A stretch of DNA of 64,000 nucleotides from Steromphala cineraria (Eukaryota; Mollusca; Gastropoda; Trochida; Trochidae). A program made the translations under genes and the position numbers. This document shows positions 32,715 to 43,218 of this stretch, one piece after another; the first letter of the stretch is position 1, and each line of letters starts with the position of its first letter. Location of the stretch: the NCBI GenBank assembly GCA_916613615.1, contig OU744737.1, positions 2,438,001-2,502,000 on the forward strand, in the 5' to 3' direction. The notes under the pieces are model-generated. The model searched no databases. It was not told the origin of the DNA and saw only the letters and a list, made by a program, of their open reading frames with translations.

Positions 32715-33225
32715 TCCGGATAATTAATGGTTTGAATTCTCTGAGGACCTTTTCTTGATGGTCCTCGAATTATTTGAAGACTTGTTCTTAATGGTTCTTG
32801 AATTCTTTGAAGACACAAGGTACTTCAGTGACTAGTAACTTAAGCAATATAATCGTCGTTGTGTTCAAGAATCTTTTTGGTCCTCGACTGTTTTGAAGAT
32901 ATTATTCTTTATGGTCTTCGAATGTTTTGAAGATATTCTTTATGGTCCTCGAATGTTTTGAAGATATTATTCTTTATGGTCGTCGAATGTTTTGAAGACA
33001 TATTCTTAATGGTTCTTGAATTCTTTGAAGACAAAAGGTTCCTCGAATGATTCGATGATTTGTTCTTGATGATCCTCGAATGCTCTGAGAATTGTCTTAA
33101 TGACCCTAACATGTTCTGAAGAAATGGTTCTTGAATTCTCTGAACACTGCCACTGCACACACTTTCGGTTGAAATACGATATGCTTTAATGCTTTCAAAA
33201 TTTGCTTTATGAACTTCGAATGCTT
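32715..33225 (-). repeat. Minisatellite upstream of gene A
   Basis: Plus-strand words TGGTCCTCGAATGTTTTGAAG and TTCTTGAATTCTTTGAAGAC recur every 30-45 bp with small changes. Open minus-strand frames across it (such as 32909-33235) repeat SKNSRTIKN-like peptides because of the repeat, not because of selection that I can see. Confidence 0.75.
32819..32871 (-). pseudogene. Degenerate copy of the gene A start region
   Basis: On the minus strand the 50 bases around the exon 1 ATG recur here (GATTATATTGCTTAAGTTAC, then CACTGAAGTACC), but the start codon reads ACG. It lies about 170 bp upstream of the real start, a partial exon 1 duplication. Confidence 0.65.
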
Positions 33226-33861
33226 CTGAAATCAATCATTTTTGGAGCTTTAAAGATAATTGTTTTCAGATGATTTGACAATTATCCGATCGACTTCAAA
33301 ATGAATTTGTTTTTTATTCAAAGAATAAGAAGACTATGTTGACGGTTCCTGCCTCAAAACATATCTATTTCAACAGTGCTTTCTATAGTTTGAAAGCTAT
33401 GATAAACTTTAAGCTTTTAAGATTTTATTACAATCATTTCACGTTGTGAACTCCACCAAGTAAATAGGAACAAGTTCATTAATTAGTTGATCTTTGGCTT
33501 CAGTACATAAAGACACAAATTGAAGATATATTGTTGTATTATTGCTATTTGATTATTCCAAGTTCGACAAATAGACAAGACTTTATAACAAAAAAGAGAG
33601 AAAATGTGTATACAATATAGACACCTGTGATGGTGTTTAAATGGTATAATTACTTTGATCATTGTCAGCTAAATGGTTTCCTAGGTCTTAAAACCATGAA
33701 AAGCATTTAAGGAGAATATATCTAGAATTATCTCCGGTACATTTTGGGATATATTGTATTAGATAGAAGGAGCAGACCTTTATTCAGTAAACAAGACAAT
33801 GTTACTAGACGCACAATTATGAAAAAAGACGGAACTGAATAAATATACAGGTAAGTGAGTA

Positions 33862-34224
33862 TTAAAGGGACAGGAACACGTTTTTTATAATTTTATATTT
33901 TACATTTTTCACTGTTAATTGTAAGTTAATGTTAAATGTATTATTTTGACAATGTCAAAAATCTCATGACACAAGTCAATCATCCATAGTCAGAGGACAA
34001 AGAATGAAGATTCACATAAGATCCATTGGCGGCCATTTTTTTTGAACACCTTTAATTCATTTTGTGTAAGAAAAAGCAATCGCATGGCTATACTTAACCT
34101 TATGTATTTGAATTATTACTGCTACATTTAGTTTAAATACATTGTCTTTCAATTGAGACCATTAATTTTCATTTTCCTAACATCACCTTTAATTCCCCCT
34201 AAAAACGTGCTACTGCCCCTTTAA
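33862..34224. mobile_element. MITE M1, copy 6
   Basis: TTAAAGGGACAGGAACACG to CGTGCTACTGCCCCTTTAA with TTAA ends, 363 bp. Interior as in the family (ATTGGCGGCCATTTT, TTAATTCCCCCTAAAA). Confidence 0.85.
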
Positions 34225-34390
34225 GAAATACATTGTTGTCCAAAAGAAAGTTATCCATTTTCTTATACGTTGTTGATTAAACTGCATTCATAAAGTATAA
34301 AATCAGGAATGATAGATGTTGTGATTTAAACGGACAAACGAGTAAGCGGTGAATTGAAATTGATGGAATGCACGTTTACCATAATTTATA

Positions 34391-34619
34391 TACTAAAATC
34401 CAAAAGAAACGTCCCCTCTTTATTTGATTCTCGATAGAACACAGAATATAACAAAACGATATTTTTGTACCTGAACCACTGCATTTTGTGCGTTAAAGTG
34501 ATGTGTTTCTTCAGATAGTGCCTTGACCTATATAAGAATAGTGTCATTTTTTAATTATCTTTCTTGATTTTTTATGTGTGTGAAAAAACAAAAGGGGACT
34601 TTTCTTTTGGATTTTAGTT
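34391..34619. mobile_element. ~229-bp MITE with ACTAAAATCC termini
   Basis: Left TACTAAAATCCAAAAGAAACG, right TTTCTTTTGGATTTTAGT. A right-half relative lies at 41328-41422. A TA-type target is likely from the second locus (TTTTAGTATAC). Confidence 0.7.
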
Positions 34620-34812
34620 TAGAATCAGATTTTTGTTAAATAAGTCACTTTGCATTGCATTGCATTGAGTAATAAATGGTAGCCAAGAAACATACCAGTT
34701 GACGTTATTGTCACATTGATAACGCTTGATTCATAATGATTGTGTAATGAAAATCCTTTGTTGCCATGGTTACAGAGTAATCTAGAAAGTTGTCACACGG
34801 CATTCACATAGC

Positions 34813-35205
<393 letters not shown>

Positions 35206-35217
35206 CATTATCTAACT

Positions 35218-35697
35218 TAGGTCTCGTTATACAGTTTTTCATTGTGAACGAGTTCCACTTCAGAGAGCAAATAGAGGTCAGACAGTGTTTTACCCCTAAA
35301 AGAAAAGTTATTTGAGGTATTAGAATAAGTCTTTCTTTCAGAATTAGCTAATATACTTGGCTGTCAGCATGTAAGAGTCATATATTGCTATGCCAATTGC
35401 GGAAGGTCAGGTGACCCACTCAAGGGAAGCTATTCGGTCGCTTCCGGGTCCAAAATCCCAAGAATTTCCATGTGTGAATTTCATGGGGTATATTTTTAAA
35501 TAGCTGTAGCTAAAAAGTAGTAAGGTCAATGTATAGTATTTCATTGATTTTTTTATCAGGATTATGCATATCTTACTGCTGCTAGTGGTTAATAGTGCTC
35601 TGGTTCAACTGTAAAGGAGTGACAAGTCAATGACCGATGCATGGCAATTTAACATTGGAGTCTTTGGGGGAAAAAACTGTATAGCGAGACCTTATGT
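35218..35697. mobile_element. ~478-bp MITE with AGGTCTCGTTATACAG termini
   Basis: Left AGGTCTCGTTATACAGTTTTT, right AAAAACTGTATAGCGAGACCT. The right ~265 bp are shared with 6034-6300. No coding frame. Confidence 0.7.
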
Positions 35698-35719
35698 CAC
35701 ACCGCTTTGTAAGCAGAAT

Positions 35720-37048
35720 CCTACCATTTTATGAGTACCATACCATTATGTAAGTTATATTTACCATTTTGTAAGTTACATCACCCAAGAGGTTAAGTAA
35801 CGCCTAATATAAGTATTACGAGTACCGTCAGGCAGTTATTTAGGTAACGTCATGTCTTTTATAAGAACCTCTTTCTATTCCAAAAGGAACGTTTTACCCT
35901 TATGTAAATGTGAATCTTATGGTTTTATAAGATACGTAATACAATTACTTAAATATTGTCATATAATTATTTAAATAATTTCATATCATTACGTAAGAAA
36001 TGCAAGAAATTAAGTAACGCGTACCAAAATGTAAATAATACGAGACAGTTTGATAAACACATTCCATGTTTAGGTCACGCCGTTTTAAGAACCTCTTTCC
36101 AGTTGAAAAGAAACGGTATACCCTCATGTATATAACGTCTTGTTATTTAATAAGAAACGTCATACAAATATTTAACTATTGTCATACCATTATCTAAATG
36201 ATATCCTTCAATTATTCAAGTAATTTCATACCATTATGTAAGTAATAATACCATACCATTATCTAAATGATATCATTCAATTATTCAATTAATTTCATAC
36301 CACTATGTAAGTCATATTGTCATACCATTATTTATATAATGTCGTATTATTATGTAATAAATGTTTACAGTTGTGTAAGTAACATCATGTACAACGTCTT
36401 GTTATTTAATAAGAAACGTCATACAAATATTTAACTATTGTCATTGTAAGTAATAATGTCATACCATTATCTAAATGGTATTCAATTATTCAAGTAATTT
36501 CATACCATTATGTAAGTAATAATATCATACCATTATCTAAATGATATCATCCAGTTTTCAAGTAATTTCATACCATTATTTAAGTAGCAATATCATACCA
36601 TTATCTAAATGGTGTTCAATTATTCAAGTAATTTCATACCATTATGTAAGTAGTAATATCATACCATTATCTAAATGATATTCAATTATTCAAGTAATTT
36701 CATACCATTATGTAAGTATTATTATCATACCATTATCTAAATGATATCATTCAGTTATTCAAGTAATTTCATACCCTTATTTTAGTTGTAATATCATACC
36801 ATACCAAATGGTATTCAATTATTCAAGTAATTTCATACCATTATGTAAGTAGTAATATCATACCATTATCTAAATGGTATTCAATTATTCAAGTAATTTC
36901 ATACCATTATGTTAGTAGTAATATCATACCATTATCTAAATGGTATTCAATTATACAAGTAATTTCATACCATTATGTAAGTAGATATATCATACCATTA
37001 TCTAAATGATATTCAATTATTCAAGTAATTTCGTACCATTATATGTCA
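35720..37048 (+). repeat. ~67-bp CATACCATTATC satellite
   Basis: Cores CATACCATTATGTAAGTA, ATCATACCATTATCTAAATG and CAATTATTCAAGTAATTT recur, most regularly between 36400 and 37048 with a spacing of about 66-74 bp. The first 600 bp are more divergent, and near 36060 and 35870 they include a CTCTTTCCAGTTGAAAAG-type block. Confidence 0.85.
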
Positions 37049-37191
37049 GGAAAATGAAAATTAATGGATAGATAATTGAAAGATAATGCATATAAGTTAC
37101 AACATATCTTTTTCCGACACCTTGATAAACGTATAGACGTACTTTTTATGACTGACCCAATATATTTCTTGTCGAAAACTTCCTTTTAACT

Positions 37192-37400
37192 CATCCTGTC
37201 TCAGGGTACGAACGTTACGAACGTTACGCTAACTCCACTAATCTGTACCCTGGGCTTTTCGCGACCTTCTCGATAAAATTTCAACGAGAAATGATTTGAT
37301 TGGCTATATCCCAAGTCGGGCTGCGCGAGCGAATCTAGCCTCTGAGCCAAGGGTACAGTTTAGTTGAGTTAGCGTAACGTTCGTAACCTGAGACAGGATG
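37192..37400. mobile_element. ~209-bp palindromic MITE
   Basis: CATCCTGTCTCAGGGTACG and its partner CGTAACCTGAGACAGGATG at the ends, and inner GTTACGCTAACTC/GAGTTAGCGTAAC. About 40 bp of clear inverted repeat. Confidence 0.75.
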
Positions 37401-37726
37401 GTGATTAATATGTATATCTCTTTCTATTAAGAGTTCTCAACAATTTACTACACTTTATAGGACCATTTTCAAACATTTAACACACCATATTAGAATCAAT
37501 ATCCAGTTTAACTTATGAATGAATAATTTATTTTTAAGATGTCATTTTGGTCTCCAGTCGTATGCTAAACTATAAAAAGTTAGATTTATATATTTGTTTA
37601 AATGTCAACACATCCAGACGGGTTTTAACATTTTATTTCCTATATATAAATTTCTCATTTTGTCTTGACGTGCATCTCTTTTCAACGAAAACGAAACCCA
37701 AAATGTTTGCTCCATTTTATAGGGAC

Positions 37727-38082
37727 AGTAGCACGTTTTTATGGGGAATATAAGGTGATGTCAGGAAAATGAACATTAATGGTTCCAATTGAAAGACAAT
37801 GTATTTAAACTAAATGGAGCAGTAATAATTCAAATATATAACGTAAAGTTTAGCCATGTGATACCCTTTTCTTACACAAAATGAATTAAAGGTGTTCACA
37901 TAAAATGGCCACCAATGGAGTTTTTGAGAATCGTCATAATTTGTCCTCTGACTATGGATGATTGGCTTGTGTAATAAGATTTTAGATACTGTTAAAATAA
38001 TACATTTAGCATTAACTTCCAATTATCATTGAAAAAACTTAAAATATAAAATTATCCAAAAACTTGCTTCTGCCCCTTTAAT
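37727..38082. mobile_element. MITE M1, copy 7
   Basis: TTTTATAGGGACAGTAGCACG to TTGCTTCTGCCCCTTTAA; ends slightly degraded, interior as in the family but with ATGGCCACCAATGG. Confidence 0.8.
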
Positions 38083-38527
38083 CAATTCCTTGCCGGTTTT
38101 GTATTGAAGGCACTGAAAAAGATTTTTTAGGAAAATTATATTTCATACATGTCTCTCCTTGCAACTCCTGAAAACGAATTCTCCTACACCCCTTCTCACA
38201 CGTATACAAACAACACAACAACATTTAACCTTGGATTGACTGTATTTGGGTAGGCTTGTATCATTACATCGTTCATCATTTAACATCCGTCATTATCAAA
38301 TAGTGTATCGACGGAGCTGTGCCCGACACGAACAACCAGAGATAACAACTCTTGTTGAGAAAAACCGTGTTCTCCCTACGTATGCATCAGCCCCTTACTG
38401 GGGAGTTTACAGTACAACACACAGAATAAATTCACATAAAACAGTTTTCAACTTTTGATATAGGATGTACAAAAAACAAATAGGTTAATGATTGCCTTAA
38501 ACAGCGCTAAGCACAGACCACTGACAA

Positions 38528-38760
38528 ATCCATATGTGGTATATTCCATACGTGGTATAAATACCAATCTCCATAAACGGTATGGACATAAATTAACCAT
38601 ATACGGTATCAACAGAGATCGCCATACACTGCATTATCCATAAACGGTATGAATCATTACGTGCATCATTTCGTATGAACCATAAACGGTTTCGAAATAC
38701 ATCGCCATAACGGCTAACCTCATCCATAAACGGATATACAGCTCCAACCATATGTCAAGC
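38528..38760 (+). repeat. Array of about ten CCATAAACGGTAT-like motifs
   Basis: Motifs near 38530 (CCATATGTGGTAT), 38546 (CCATACGTGGTAT), 38571, 38597, 38621, 38638, 38680, 38705, 38723 and 38748. Their spacing varies from 16 to 42 bp, so this is not a simple tandem repeat. Confidence 0.65.
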
Positions 38761-38831
38761 TCTGCTGGATTAGACGTCAGCAAATCATCTGAAGCAAATG
38801 TAAAACAGAGTTAGATGCTTGAAACAACATT

Positions 38832-38946
38832 GACTATTGCCCTTTCTCAAAACGTGAGTTATCTTCCTTGACGGCTGCTAATAAAAAACAACTGCAACCG
38901 CAGTAAATGTCAAGGGACGTAACTCGCGTTTTGAGAAAGGGCAATA
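38832..38946. repeat. Foldback palindrome
   Basis: ATTGCCCTTTCTCAAAACG pairs with CGTTTTGAGAAAGGGCAAT; the inner arms (GAGTTATCTTCCTTGAC) are less perfect. Confidence 0.75.
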
Positions 38947-39148
38947 TACACACATAAAAAATATCTGTAACTGGTACTGCACTTACAGCCGAGAGAATCG
39001 ATCCACTTAACCTCTCACCCTTATATACCCCGCTAGAACCACTAGCGCCCCTACAAGTATCTGCCCTTTGATACTTGCTCACAGGTAGGAAAAATTAATT
39101 TTCCTCTAATTCATTCCTCAAACGAGGAAAACATTATTACCATTTTTT

Positions 39149-40735
39149 ATCTCGACTTGCACAACAATGTCGGCTTACCATTGGTCAAAACCGGTCACGT
39201 GCCGTAGGTATATTTAGCTATGTCAAACTGGGCCACGCGCTCCCCTAGTAACAAGCAACGACGGAGTGTCAAGAGTTATCTCCCTTGCCCTTTGTTCGGT
39301 AAACAAGCGGCTACGCTACGCTTATTGATTGCTGTAACGTCATGTATGCTTGATGAATTGCCCTGTACATGCTAAAGTCAGCTTTATGTAATAACTTTAC
39401 TGGTATAAGTAAAATGTTCTTAAAATAAAAGATTGGTACCGCTAAAATACATTAGCAAGTCATAGGCCTACGGCATCTCAACGGCATGTTGATCCGCTCA
39501 CTCGCAGCAAGGTTGTGTATCAGCGAGCTCAAGATTCAAATTATGCAAACAGAGAGTCGATCTATGAACATCATTTAAGTTAAAAGTCACCGCTATTTGT
39601 TTATTGAACTCTCAAACCAACCTGTACATTCTGCTATGATGCCTGTCGTATCTATAACTCCGACACTATCAAACTCGCTCGCCCCCACTCGACAGTCCGC
39701 CATGACAGAAACGGGGCTTCTACGGCCGCTTCAAATCGAATGTGGTGCGAGTGCACGAGGTCAGGTGACCAAACAATCAAAATTGAGGAATGCCCGCATT
39801 GCTCGGTATTTTGATTTTTTTTCGTTAATCCTAAATTTCCGTCTAGTACCGTGCGCTTTGCTCCGGTACTAGACCATACTTTTGGTCATTAACACGATGG
39901 TTTAAAAAATTTATTTGTAAATACCTAAATAAAAGAGTAACACTGATCTGATCAGACGCCATTTTGGCCAATCCCATCTTTCAAGCCAGATTTAAAGCAT
40001 TTAGAGAAGGTGCTCGTCGAGATAAATTCGTTACCATGTGTCCGCGGGTTTGATATGGAGGTTCTCGTTTGATATTTAACTCGGACACATGATAAATCTC
40101 CATATCAAACTCGCGAACACATGGTAACTTATATTATCTCGACTTGCACAGCGATGTCGGTTTACCATTGGTCAAAACCGGTCACGTGCCGTAGGTATAT
40201 TTAGCTATGTTAAACTGGGCCACGCGCTCCCCTAGTAACAAAGCAACGACGGAGTGTCAAGAGTTATCTCCCTTGCTCTTTGTTCGGTAAACAAGACTAC
40301 GCTACGCTTGATTGCTGTAACGTCATGTATGCTTGGTGAATTGCCCTGTACATGCTAAAGTCAGCTTTATGTAATAACTTTACTGGTATAAGTAAAATGT
40401 TCTTAAAATAAAAGATTGGTACCGCTAAAATACATTAGCAAGTCAAACGGCATGTTGATCCGCTCACTCGCAGCAAGGTTGTGTATCAGCGAGTTCAAGT
40501 TTCAAATTATGCGAACAGAAAGCCGATCTATGAACATCAGTTAAGTTAAAAGTCACCGCTATTTGTTTCTTGTACTCTCAAACCAACCTGTACATTCTGC
40601 TATGATGCCTGTCTTATCTATAACTCCGACACTATCAAACTCGCGGAACACTATCAAACTTCGTTATGCTTTGATATTTAACTCGGACACTTGATAAATG
40701 TCCATATCAAACTTGCGAACACATGGTAACTTGTA
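39149..40735 (+). repeat. ~986-bp tandem duplication containing a foldback
   Basis: Unit 1 (39149-40134) and unit 2 (40135-40735, shortened) both begin ATCTCGACTTGCACA and share about 510 bp through CCGACACTATCAAACTCGC. Each ends in a foldback with TGATATTTAACTCGGACAC and AACACATGGTAAC (40021-40134, about 40650-40733). Unit 1 has about 350 extra bp, including the plus open frame to 39872. Confidence 0.8.
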
Positions 40736-40950
40736 ATACTTGTATGTGAACATTATAATGACTTGCGAAAACTATATTTTCCAAACTTTTATTGTATCTC
40801 TCCAAATATAGTTTAAATGCCTTATGAATACGGAAAACGAAGCTATGAAGTAAATACGTTATTCAAAGCGTTAACAGAAGGCAATCGCTACGCTAGTTAT
40901 ATATCATTGTAAGGATTGTACATGAAAGATGACATTGTGTTGAAATATAT

Positions 40951-41106
40951 AGAGATTATTACCCGAGGAAGTGTGTCATAGGCCTATGACTTTAACGAAA
41001 CGAGTGTGAATTTTTGTACTACTTGAGCGAGAGCGAGGCTTATACACAAATTTGCACGAGTTTCGTAAAAGTCATATGAAACACTTCCTAAAGTAATAAT
41101 TTCTCT
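40951..41106. repeat. Foldback palindrome, family F2
   Basis: AGAGATTATTACCCGAGGAAG pairs with CTTCCTAAAGTAATAATTTCTCT; inner TTTAACGAAACGAG/CGAGTTTCGTAAA. The next 60 bp (GATTCTATTCCATTTTTCCAT...) recur inverted in gene B intron 3. Confidence 0.75.
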
Positions 41107-41327
41107 ATTGCCGATTCTATTCCATTTTTCCATCTTAGAAATATCCAAGAAACGGGTCGCTTACCTTACGACGGCCGGCTAAAGTGACGTAACGAACAAT
41201 GACGTTATGACGTCACAGGCGAAAAAATACGGGATCTCGCGCTACAACAATCGTTGCTAGGCAAAAGTGATATGTGCACAAGTGCTCATATTGAAAATAT
41301 GTCACTACTTATTTTCAACCAAATGGG

Positions 41328-41422
41328 TAATAAATAAGAATAGTGTCATTTTTTAATTATCTTTCGTGATTTTTTATGTGTGTTAAAAAACAAAAGGGGA
41401 CGTTATTTTTGGATTTTAGTAT
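41328..41422. mobile_element. Right half of the 34391-type MITE
   Basis: AATAGTGTCATTTTTTAATT through GGGGACGTTATTTTTGGATT to TTTTAGTATAC; only one end present. Confidence 0.65.
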
Positions 41423-43005
41423 ACTAGTACTTGTTCTTCTTCACCAAACCAGCTTCTAAAAGGAGACAATAACAAGTACGAATTAACACAAGAAAAAATC
41501 CCTCTGTCTCATTACTTAAACCTGTTTTAATTGATATAAACAAACTCTTTCAAAAGGGATAGAAAAGTTAAGAATATATTAGAAGCATTTATTTAGTGTT
41601 TTGAGCATTACAATAAGAAGATAATGCATAGCACACTTACATGCTATACTTGATAAATACCTATTTAGAATATGATAAATAGATATGCTTTAATTATGAA
41701 TATATACTGCAAAGGTTAAATGCAATATTACTTTATAATAAATATATATACTAACCTCAAAAGTTACATTTTCTGTCTGTCCGTAAATTCTGTCTTATCA
41801 GTGTGAAAAAGCTGTGCAGAATGATTTGAAAAGTGCAGGCAGTTAGTTAGACCAATTAGCTGAGAAGCGTCATGGCTTGGGCAGTTATATAATGGGATTT
41901 CACTAGGGCCAAACTCTAAAGGCTTAACCCCTATATGTACCTGCTAATTATAAAGCTAAAAAGAGAGAGAGAATATTCATTATATTAAAATACTTTATTT
42001 ACAAATCAATACATCTGCCACAATATATGACGACATATTAACACACATTTAGGATCAAAATTGTCATATTTTTAAAACGTCAAAACCGATTTATGAAGAG
42101 ATTTCATTTGGTCAAAGTTACTGGTAATAATTTTCATAAGTAAAACACTTCTCCCGATTCAGATCTTTCTTACAGTATTCTTGAGACCGTTACTGCAGTA
42201 TAAAAACTATAACATCTCCAGGACTACGTCAAATGAAATAACACTTTCCCTTATAGGCCAATCATAACGCTTAGTGTAGAGGAGGTGAGATGATATGGGC
42301 TTTATCGCCGCTTTTAAGAGTATTTCTCTAGTTTATAGGAACTTTATAACCTGGGAAACCTATAAAGGGAAGGGGTGGGGACTTAAAAATGGTTGTACAA
42401 AATATAAAATGGAAATATAGGCTCAATTTCTGCATAGTTTTTAGTTTTAAGTGTTTAAATGGTCAGTTTCAGAGGATAGAGTGTATGTTTGCCTATATCA
42501 GACGCGTTAATCTATCTTCCTTATTATTCCCAAGGCGCGTCTAACTAAACGATTATACACTCTGAAAAATGTCATATTATAAGTTAATGGTTATTATATG
42601 AAAGAAACTGACGAAATGTTCACTATAATGGCTGATATGGCTATGGAGAAAGACTTAAAATGAAATTATCAAATTTTTTTTAGCTGACATTTTGAAATTA
42701 CATCCACAATGCCATCTCAAATTGTGGTATAAAATGTCTCAGAACAGTTTCGTCTTAAAAATATTAAAACCGTTTGTCTTCAAAATTCCACGAATAAAAA
42801 GGTTTTCAAATTTTAAAATCATTCACTAAAGCGTGATACTTTTAAACCATTCCATGACTTATTCTCTTAACTGTTAGGATTTGGATCCGAAACGTTCTGC
42901 ATTTGGTTTTCAAAGAATTCAAATATCTAATTTAAATTTTAAATTCTTGTTTTGAAAATTGTGTCTTTTAGCTACTTGTCATTTCTTATACTCAATAATT
43001 TCAAA
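41423..43005. other. Upstream region of gene B, unassigned
   Basis: AT-rich, no recognised repeat, RNA gene or exon. It should contain the gene B promoter, but I see no clear TATA or initiator at a defined place. Confidence 0.4.
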
Positions 43006-43218
43006 ATGAAGATTATATTCTTAAAGTTTCTAGTCACTGAACTTATTTCTCTGGGCACAAGTGATATAACCAGGTTAGCCGTTGGTCCTAAGATGTGTGT
43101 GAAGATTTGTCAATCACTGAGTCTGTGTTCGAATCCCCGTTTTGGTGAAGACCACTTGTTGTGTGTTCTGGATTCTGACAACAACTACCAAGGTCTGACG
43201 GAACTTGGAACTAAACAG
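43006..43218 (+). CDS. Gene B exon 1
   Basis: 71 codons from AAAATGAAG to AAACAG|GTAGAT, phase 0. The ATG matches the position of the gene A start, so the upstream in-frame codons (from 42952) are not used. The donor bases are part of a retroposon target-site duplication. Confidence 0.75.

Noticed and set aside
36400..37048. CRISPR-like repeat-spacer pattern
   Set aside because: Repeats and intervening bases are both similar between units, there are no unique spacers or cas genes, and the DNA is animal.
39597..39872. 91-codon plus-strand open frame
   Set aside because: Spans the boundary of the tandem duplication; the second unit does not preserve it.
43180..43200. Earlier phase-1 donor CAAG|GTCTGA in gene B exon 1, joining straight to exon 3
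   Set aside because: It would keep phase with exon 3, but gene A has no equivalent donor, and the phase 0 / exon 2 / phase 1 model fits both genes.
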